Source: JALXCG01 sp026991065 [NCBI: Gemmatimonadota bacterium] | GTDB taxonomy: Bacteria > GCA-2686955 | Length of the DNA: 6,070 nt | Direction of reading: 5' to 3' | NCBI GenBank assembly: GCA_026991065.1 | Contig: JALXCG010000409.1 | Span: forward strand, 1 to 6,070 | Shown: piece by piece, positions 1 to 4,326 of the stretch | Layout: each line of letters starts with the position of its first letter | How positions within the stretch are numbered: the first letter of the stretch is position 1 | Notes under the pieces: model-generated | What the model saw: the letters and a program-made list of their open reading frames with translations, nothing else | Database searches by the model: none | What the model was told of the DNA's origin: nothing | Program-made: the position numbers and the translations under genes

Positions 1-739
1 CTCTCGCCCTGATCTCTTCCGTGTCATCGCCAAACTCCAGACTCTCCCGCGCGGCGTCGCCCGGGGTCAGATTCAGTTCCGGCAGCGTCGTTACCGGCCC
101 AGCTTCCGCTACTTCCGTGGGAGTCGCCACCGCACCGGCGTCGCCCCCGGGCGGTTCCACCGCCTGCCCCAGTTCCAGTTGCGCCGGATCCACCCCCTCG
201 AACGCCGCCAACACCCCCTCCAGCTCATCCAGTTGCGGAAGATCGCGAAGATCGCGGATGCCGAGCAGAATCAGCAGATCGCGCGTGGTCGCATAGAGCA
301 GCGGACGCCCCGGACCGGCGGCGCGCCCGGTCACCTTGATCAACTCCCGGTCGAGCAGGGTCCGCAGCGGCCCATCCACCGAGACACCGCGGATCGCCTC
401 GATCTCCGCCTTGGTCGTGGGCTGACGGTAAACCACAATCGCCAGGGTTTCCAGCGCCGCCTGGCTGAGTCGCGGCGTCCGCTTGCCGCGCAGCAAACGC
501 TCAACAAAGGGTGAGACCTCCCTGCGGGTGGCAAAGCGCCACCCTCCTCCCACCTCCTCCAGCACAATGCCGCGCCCCCCCGCGGCATAATCGCTCTCCA
601 GCGACTGCAGCAGCTCCCCCACTTCCTGGGCGCCCAACTCCGGCAGCAGCTCGACCAACCGGCGCAGCGAGAGCGGGGCATCAGCGGCAAAGATCAGGGC
701 TTCGATCACCGCCTTGAACTCCCGGCTATGCTCTCCCAT
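1..739 (-). CDS. scpB: Segregation and condensation protein ScpB (partial, C-terminus beyond left edge)
   Basis: ScpB is the dimeric winged-helix subunit of the SMC-ScpA-ScpB condensin; it binds the middle of the ScpA kleisin and helps load and organise the chromosome around replication origins. My translation of the minus strand from the ATG at 739-737 stays open to base 1, giving 246 residues with no stop. Family marks: an N-terminal helix with EALIFAADAPLSL (13-25), GGGWRFATR (64-72), then the most conserved block, LSQAALETLAIVVYRQP (91-107), followed by EIEAIRGVSVDGPLRTLL (112-129) and GRAAGPGRPLLYATT (138-152). The two winged-helix domains cover roughly 1-80 and 90-165. The start overlaps the end of scpA by 14 bases and is preceded by a purine run (GGAGG at 747-743), so translation is probably coupled. 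From about residue 171 the protein becomes an acidic, Ala/Gly/Pro-rich tail of at least 76 residues; typical ScpB proteins end near 180-210. The identity is secure; the end is unseen. Confidence 0.93.
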   Translation of the reverse strand, partial: MGEHSREFKAVIEALIFAADAPLSLRRLVELLPELGAQEVGELLQSLESDYAAGGRGIVLEEVGGGWRFATRREVSPFVERLLRGKRTPRLSQAALETLAIVVYRQPTTKAEIEAIRGVSVDGPLRTLLDRELIKVTGRAAGPGRPLLYATTRDLLILLGIRDLRDLPQLDELEGVLAAFEGVDPAQLELGQAVEPPGGDAGAVATPTEVAEAGPVTTLPELNLTPGDAARESLEFGDDTEEIRAR

Positions 740-1466
740 CTCCCTCCCCTTTCCGTTGCAGATAGAGGTCCGCGAAAAGATCGGGCTGACGCACGCCGAT
801 CTCGCCCAGGCGAACCAGTTCCAGGATCGCCATGAACGTGACGATCACCTCGATGCGCGATTTGGCCTCCACCAATAGCTCCGACAAGCGCAGGCGCGGC
901 CGCCGGCCGATCCAGGCCCGGATCAACCGAACCCGATCCTCGATCCGCACCGGCTCCACCGCAATCCGAGGCCGCGCCGCCGCCCTCACCGAGGCCTGAT
1001 CGAGGACCCGCCGATAGGCGGAAATCAGTGCGAAAAGCCCGACCTCCAGTTCCGGTTCCGGCGCCTCCGGCAGCGCCGCGGCGCTGCCCCGCCCGCGGAT
1101 CCCGCGACGCTCTTCCCACAGCTTCCCCAGGTGTTCGGAAGCGGCCCGAAAGCGGCGGTATTCAACCAACTGGCGCACCAGTTCGGCGCGCGGGTCGGCG
1201 ATCTCGCCCTCTTCGTCGAGCACGGGGGTCGGCAGCAGCAACCGCGACTTGATCGCCATCAGAGTCGCCGCCATCAGAATGAACTCTCCCGCGATGTCCA
1301 GATCAAGAGCCTGCATCGCGTCGAGGAACTCCAGGTATTGATCGGTGATGCGGGCGATCGGGATGTCGTAGACATCCACTTCGGCACGCTGGATCAGAAA
1401 GAGCAGCAGGTCCAGCGGACCTTCAAAATGCTCCAGAGTCACGCGGTAGACGGGAGATGCGGGCAT
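726..1466 (-). CDS. scpA: Segregation and condensation protein ScpA (kleisin)
   Basis: ScpA is the kleisin that bridges the two SMC heads and carries the ScpB dimer in bacterial condensin, acting on the nucleoid. The 246-residue product is of normal family length and complete. The N-terminal SMC-neck-binding part shows the hallmark FEGPLDLLLFLI (14-25), VDVYDIPIARITDQYLEFL (30-48) and the helix with MAATLMAIKSRLLLP (65-79). A charged middle (about 80-180) corresponds to the ScpB-binding linker. The C-terminal winged helix that contacts the SMC head is about 189-240, with LSELL, then VTFMAILELVRLGEIGVRQ (209-227, approximate) and DLFADLYL. It ends in TAG inside the start of scpB (14-base overlap) and begins 22 bases after the stop of the M50 protease gene. 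The ATG at 1466-1464 has no recognisable Shine-Dalgarno; the preceding bases are pyrimidine-rich (TTGCTTTTCATTC). No other in-frame ATG, GTG or TTG lies between it and the upstream gene, so expression may depend on coupling to the protease gene. Confidence 0.96.
   Translation of the reverse strand: MPASPVYRVTLEHFEGPLDLLLFLIQRAEVDVYDIPIARITDQYLEFLDAMQALDLDIAGEFILMAATLMAIKSRLLLPTPVLDEEGEIADPRAELVRQLVEYRRFRAASEHLGKLWEERRGIRGRGSAAALPEAPEPELEVGLFALISAYRRVLDQASVRAAARPRIAVEPVRIEDRVRLIRAWIGRRPRLRLSELLVEAKSRIEVIVTFMAILELVRLGEIGVRQPDLFADLYLQRKGEGDGRA
743..750 (-). promoter_or_regulatory. Ribosome binding site of scpB, inside the end of scpA
   Basis: On the minus strand a purine run, AAAGGGGAGGGAG, precedes the scpB ATG at 739. 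GGAGG sits 3 bases and AGGGG 6 bases from the start codon. The site lies within the last codons of scpA, so ribosomes finishing scpA would pass directly over it, which favours balanced production of the two partner subunits. Confidence 0.6.
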
Positions 1467-1488
1467 GAATGAAAAGCAAGGTGGGAAA

Positions 1489-2124
1489 CTAGTAGATGCC
1501 GAGCGTGTTCAACATCCAGAAAAGCGGTTTCATCCACAAAGAGATGCCGCCGACGAAGATGAAGGCGAAGAGCAGGAAGAGGCCGTAGCGCTCCATCCGG
1601 GCGTAGCGGGCGGCCAGCGGCGGGGGGAGAAAATAGGCGAGCACGCGAGAGCCGTCGAGGGGTGGCAGCGGTAGCAGATTAAACCAGCCAAGGACCAGAT
1701 TGATCATGAAGCTGTAGCTCAGAACCCGGTAGACGGCACCGGTGAGCGTTGCCGGGTTGCCGCTGGCCCCCAGAGCGTCGAAGGTGTAAATGAGCAGCAG
1801 AGAAGCCACCGCGAGGGCCGCATTGGATGCCGGTCCGGCCAATCCGACGAGCGCACTGTCGCGCCGGAACTTCTTGAAATAGAGCGGATTGATCGGTACT
1901 GGCCGAGCCCCGCCGAAGACCACGCCGGAGTGGGAGAGGATCAGCATCAGCGGCAAGAGGATGGTCATAAAAGGGTCGATGTGGGGGAGCGGATTCAAGG
2001 TCAGGCGCCCGGCCCGGGCGGCAGTGGGATCCCCCAGCAGTAGGGCGACATAGCCATGCGCATTCTCATGGACAATCACCGAAAAAAGCAGTACGGGTAC
2101 AATGATGATGGCGTCGGCGAGCAT
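1489..2124 (-). CDS. Site-2 protease family M50 zinc metalloprotease, membrane-bound
   Basis: A small polytopic membrane protease of the M50/site-2 protease superfamily, in the compact group without PDZ or CBS domains; its substrate is unknown. Counting from the chosen ATG (211 residues), the zinc-binding HENAH is at 19-23 within the first hydrophobic helix (about 5-25). The family signature GDPTAARAGRLTLNPLPHID follows at 31-50, then a hydrophobic helix (54-64), GPASN (97-101), further helices (about 102-115, 131-148 and 172-190), and NLLPLPPLDGSRVL (149-162), whose D157 is the third zinc ligand. All expected catalytic residues are present, so it should be active. A longer reading frame begins at a TTG at 2145, but that has no ribosome site, whereas the ATG at 2124 follows GAGG at a 4-base gap; I therefore start at 2124. 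It is the first gene of a likely transcript with scpA and scpB. In Geobacter-type genomes I recall trpS between this protease and scpA; it is absent here. No known functional link to condensin. Confidence 0.93.
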   Translation of the reverse strand: MLADAIIIVPVLLFSVIVHENAHGYVALLLGDPTAARAGRLTLNPLPHIDPFMTILLPLMLILSHSGVVFGGARPVPINPLYFKKFRRDSALVGLAGPASNAALAVASLLLIYTFDALGASGNPATLTGAVYRVLSYSFMINLVLGWFNLLPLPPLDGSRVLAYFLPPPLAARYARMERYGLFLLFAFIFVGGISLWMKPLFWMLNTLGIY

Positions 2125-2128
2125 GAAT

Positions 2129-2132
2129 CCTC
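2129..2132 (-). promoter_or_regulatory. Ribosome binding site of the M50 protease gene
   Basis: Read on the minus strand, GAGG (context ACGAGGATTC) lies 4 bases before the ATG at 2124-2122. This site decides the start: the alternative TTG seven codons upstream (2145) has only a C/T-rich leader before it. The short spacing is at the low end of normal. Confidence 0.6.
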
Positions 2133-2165
2133 GTTGGTGCGGCAAGAAGATGGGGTGCGGAATCG

Positions 2166-2178
2166 GGCTTCGTAAGCC
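2166..2178. repeat. Short perfect hairpin GGCTT-CGT-AAGCC, copy 1
   Basis: A 5-base perfect inverted repeat with a 3-base loop lies 42 bases upstream of the protease ATG. A copy with the same arms and a different loop lies 78 bases away at 2244-2256. The position would suit an operator or a 5' leader hairpin of the protease transcript, but such a short GC-rich palindrome can also arise by chance. Confidence 0.35.
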
Positions 2179-2243
2179 GCGGCAGTCCAGGGGAACACTC
2201 TACCAGCTTCCTCCGCGGATGTAGTGTCCAGAATCCTCCACCC

Positions 2244-2256
2244 GGCTTTGCAAGCC
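2244..2256. repeat. Short perfect hairpin GGCTT-TGC-AAGCC, copy 2
   Basis: It has the same arms as the copy at 2166-2178, with loop TGC instead of CGT; the centres are 78 bases apart. Both copies lie on the protease side of the divergent region, which is what paired binding sites for a regulator of that gene would look like. No T-run follows on either strand, so neither copy looks like a terminator. Confidence 0.35.
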
Positions 2257-2287
2257 CGCTCCAGCGCATCGGTTCTGGCTCTCCTCG

Positions 2288-2336
2288 CCCTGCGGCAAAA
2301 GCCGGCGACCTAGGCGTATCTCAATGCGCCGCAGGG
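2288..2336. repeat. Nine-base inverted repeat CCCTGCGGC / GCCGCAGGG with 31-base loop
   Basis: The left arm is 2288-2296 and the right arm 2328-2336, with perfect pairing. A smaller stem, CGGC-AAAA-GCCG, starting at 2293, competes with the left arm. The core octamer CCTGCGGC recurs in direct orientation at 2407-2414, inside the next hairpin. It could be a regulator binding site or an RNA structure; no T-tract follows. Confidence 0.35.
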
Positions 2337-2405
2337 AGTCAGGCCCGCAGCCAATAACTCGGATGAGGCCCTGATGGTGGATCGAAGAGCGTTGGCTTTT
2401 GTTGG

Positions 2406-2427
2406 ACCTGCGGCAATGGCCGCGGGT
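2406..2427. repeat. Strong hairpin upstream of the isomerase-like gene
   Basis: Arms 2406-2414 and 2419-2427 pair over nine positions, with one G-T wobble (2409/2424) and a tetraloop AATG. The left arm contains CCTGCGGC. It ends about 85 bases before the first possible start of the isomerase-like gene. On the plus strand no T-run follows, so it is not a standard terminator for that direction. It may be an operator or part of a structured 5' leader. Confidence 0.45.
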
Positions 2428-2510
2428 AGGATTCCGGCTTTCAGTGTTTCATTTCATTCGACCCGCACCTCTCTTCAGGATTCGTCGCGTGACGACAGAA
2501 CCGGCGGGAG

Positions 2511-4241
2511 ATGCGGGTTGCGGTCCCCGAGTCGAAGGTGAGCCCCTTGTCAGACTCACTCCAGCCCATGCCCCTGCAGGCAGCAATCGAAGATCGGTTG
2601 CAAGCCCTGCTCACAGAGCGCTTCATCGAGCGTCTCGGCGCCCGCGACGGCAGCCTCTGGCCCCACGCATCTTCCGCCGACGGCAACGCCCCCACAACTG
2701 CCCGCGATCTGGGGTGGCTGCGCGCGGCGCGACCGATGCGCGCCCAGCTTCCGTCGCTGCGCGCTTTCGTCGCCGAAATCCGCGCCGCTGGAATCGACCG
2801 CGTCGTGGTCCTGGCCGAGGGCGGCCCGGCGCTCTACCCGCAACTCCTCCAGGAGATCTTCCCGTCGGTTCCCGGTTACCCGCGCTTCCAGGTTCTGGAT
2901 TGCACCTCCCCGGCCGCGGTCCGCGCGGTCGGCGATGATCTCGACCAGACGCTCTTCCTGGTTGCCTCGAAATCGGGTGAGACCATCGGCCTGCGCTCCT
3001 TCTACCGCCACTTCTCCGCACGCCTGGCCGATGGGCGCCACTTTTTCGCCATCACCGACCCGGGTTCCCCGCTGCAGAAGCTGGCTCAGGAGGCCGGCTT
3101 CCGGCGCGCTTTCCTCAATCCGCCGGATCTCCGCGGCAGCTACTCCGCGCTGACTCTTTTCGGCCTCCTGCCGGCACTGCTCAGCGGCATCGAAGTGGAG
3201 CCGCTCCTCGATGCGGCCACCACCATGGCTGAGGCCTGCGCGCGCTCCGAGAAGAGCAATCCCGGGCTTCAACTGGGAACCTTTCTCGCCGTCGCGGCGC
3301 TCCAGGGACGCAACAAACTCCACCTGATCAGCGATCCGCGGATCGCTCCCTTCACCCGCTGGATCGAGCAACTGCTCACCGAGAGCCTCGGCAAGAATGG
3401 CAAGGGCCTCGTCCCCCTGCCGCTAGAGACGGAGGACACCGCGCTGCTCACCGGTGACGATCACCTGATCGTGAAGCTGCGCCTCGCCACCCCCGCCGCT
3501 GCCGAATTCACGGCCGAGGGGCTCGGTGGCCACCCCACGTTCACCCTCACCATTCCGGATCTGCCGGCCCTGGGCGGCGAGTTTCTGCGCTGGGAGACCG
3601 CGGCGGTCACGGCGGCGGCAATCCTCGGGGTCGATCCTTTTTCCCGCCCCGAAATCGCCGCCGGGCGGCACCATGTCGAGGCGCTGTTGCTGGCCGCGCG
3701 CACGGGTGCTGAGCGCGACCTCCCCGCCGCGGTGGCCGAGGCCGCCGGTCTGCGTCTCTACGCCGATCCCGGAATCCCCACCGCGACCGGCATCGAGGAT
3801 TGCCTGGTCCAGCACCTGCGGCGCGTGGCCGCAACCGACTATCTAGCGCTGGTCGCCTACTGCTACCCCACGCCCGAGTTGGTCGCCGCATTCGACGAGT
3901 TGCGCCTGCTTCTGCAGACCCGCCTGCAGCGTCCCGCAACGCTTGCATTCGGCCCCCGATCGCTGCACAGCACCGGGCAGTTGCACCTCGGGGGCATCGA
4001 CCAGGGGCTCTTTTTCCACTTCACGGCGGTCGACGATGATGACCTGCCGATTCCCGGCGAAGCGATCGGCTTTGCAGCCCTGAAAGAAGCTCAGTCTCTG
4101 GGCGCATTTCGCTCTCTGATCCAACGCCGGCGGCGGGTTCTCCGCTGCCAATTCATCGCCGACCCGCTCAGCGAACTTGAACGGCTGAGGGCGATCATCC
4201 GCGGCTTTACTCCCGCCTCTTCCCCACCCCACACTCCTTGA
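2511..4241 (+). CDS. Glucose-6-phosphate isomerase-like protein, related to the isomerase half of transaldolase-isomerase fusions
   Basis: Glucose-6-phosphate isomerase interconverts glucose-6-phosphate and fructose-6-phosphate in the cytoplasm. The 576-residue product aligns by eye with the isomerase half of transaldolase-isomerase fusions: ARDGSLW (44-50), [13 protein letters not shown] (153-165), [15 protein letters not shown] (210-224), then [16 protein letters not shown] (284-299), which carries the presumed catalytic-base E291, LGGEFLRWE (354-362), [13 protein letters not shown] (480-492) and DLPIPGE (511-517). Two sugar-isomerase (SIS) domains span about 85-240 and 250-440. Unusual changes: GGP (104-106) where GGS is expected, RGS (208-210) for [13 protein letters not shown] (377-386) for a motif ending in lysine, and HLGG (492-495) for HKGG. 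Activity is therefore uncertain, so I give no symbol. The start is uncertain: ATG 2511 has its purine run abutting it. TTG 2547 follows AAGGTGAG at a good distance, and family similarity begins only near residue 22. TGA at 2490 rules out an in-frame upstream transaldolase. The tail after 550 is Ser/Pro-rich. Transketolase follows 85 bases later. Confidence 0.85.
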   Translation: MRVAVPESKVSPLSDSLQPMPLQAAIEDRLQALLTERFIERLGARDGSLWPHASSADGNAPTTARDLGWLRAARPMRAQLPSLRAFVAEIRAAGIDRVVVLAEGGPALYPQLLQEIFPSVPGYPRFQVLDCTSPAAVRAVGDDLDQTLFLVASKSGETIGLRSFYRHFSARLADGRHFFAITDPGSPLQKLAQEAGFRRAFLNPPDLRGSYSALTLFGLLPALLSGIEVEPLLDAATTMAEACARSEKSNPGLQLGTFLAVAALQGRNKLHLISDPRIAPFTRWIEQLLTESLGKNGKGLVPLPLETEDTALLTGDDHLIVKLRLATPAAAEFTAEGLGGHPTFTLTIPDLPALGGEFLRWETAAVTAAAILGVDPFSRPEIAAGRHHVEALLLAARTGAERDLPAAVAEAAGLRLYADPGIPTATGIEDCLVQHLRRVAATDYLALVAYCYPTPELVAAFDELRLLLQTRLQRPATLAFGPRSLHSTGQLHLGGIDQGLFFHFTAVDDDDLPIPGEAIGFAALKEAQSLGAFRSLIQRRRRVLRCQFIADPLSELERLRAIIRGFTPASSPPHTP

Positions 4242-4326
4242 CCAATTCCAGGATCACGCTCTCCACAGCGCCGCTCGGAAGGGCCGTGGTCTCACTCTTC
4301 TAGACCCAATTCTGGAGAACGCCACC
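4242..4326 (+). other. Spacer between isomerase-like gene and transketolase
   Basis: This spacer of 85 bases has no gene, no T-tailed hairpin and no convincing promoter (TTGACC at 4238-4243 has no matching -10). The two genes are therefore probably on one transcript. CCAATTC occurs at both ends (4242-4248 and, preceded by an extra C, 4307-4313), which I regard as likely coincidence. Confidence 0.5.
4314..4317 (+). promoter_or_regulatory. Ribosome binding site of transketolase
   Basis: GGAG (context CTGGAGAAC) lies 9 bases before the ATG at 4327. It supports that start, which also matches the usual transketolase N-terminus a few residues before the first conserved helix. Confidence 0.6.

Larger units (their letters stand above)
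2125..2510. other. Divergent intergenic region, no gene, rich in inverted repeats
   Basis: This stretch of 386 bases separates the minus-strand protease/scpAB block from the plus-strand isomerase/transketolase block, so it should carry promoters in both directions. I find no credible coding sequence: frames open here have no family signature, and the isomerase frame is closed upstream by TGA at 2490-2492. The region holds twin GGCTT/AAGCC hairpins (2166-2178, 2244-2256), a 9-base inverted repeat (2288-2296 with 2328-2336) and a strong hairpin (2406-2427). The only promoter-like pair I can propose for the right block is TTGGAC (2402-2407) with TAGGAT (2427-2432), with a poor 19-base spacer. 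The stretch 2438-2460 is noticeably more A/T-rich than its surroundings. No T-tailed terminator is seen on either strand, and no tRNA or riboswitch is recognised. Confidence 0.7.

Noticed and set aside
340-690. A 116-codon minus-strand open frame within the scpB region
   Set aside because: It is out of frame with scpB, whose own frame (from 739) shows clear family motifs; the alternative is Arg/Ser/Cys-rich noise.
2125-2510. Possible tRNA, riboswitch or small RNA gene in the divergent region
   Set aside because: The inverted repeats do not assemble into a cloverleaf or a riboswitch fold that I recognise, and no terminator closes a transcript.
2399-2938. A 179-codon plus-strand open frame that could have been a transaldolase remnant upstream of the isomerase
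   Set aside because: The translation is Arg/Pro/Ala-rich and shows none of the transaldolase signatures; most of it overlaps the isomerase gene in another frame.
2556-3371. A 271-codon open frame on the minus strand, opposite the isomerase-like gene
   Set aside because: It is a shadow of the isomerase frame; low-complexity composition, no recognisable motif, no ribosome site considered convincing.
4238-4266. TTGACC as a possible -35 box for a separate transketolase promoter
   Set aside because: No -10-like hexamer occurs 16-19 bases downstream (CTCCAC at 17), so a promoter is not supported.
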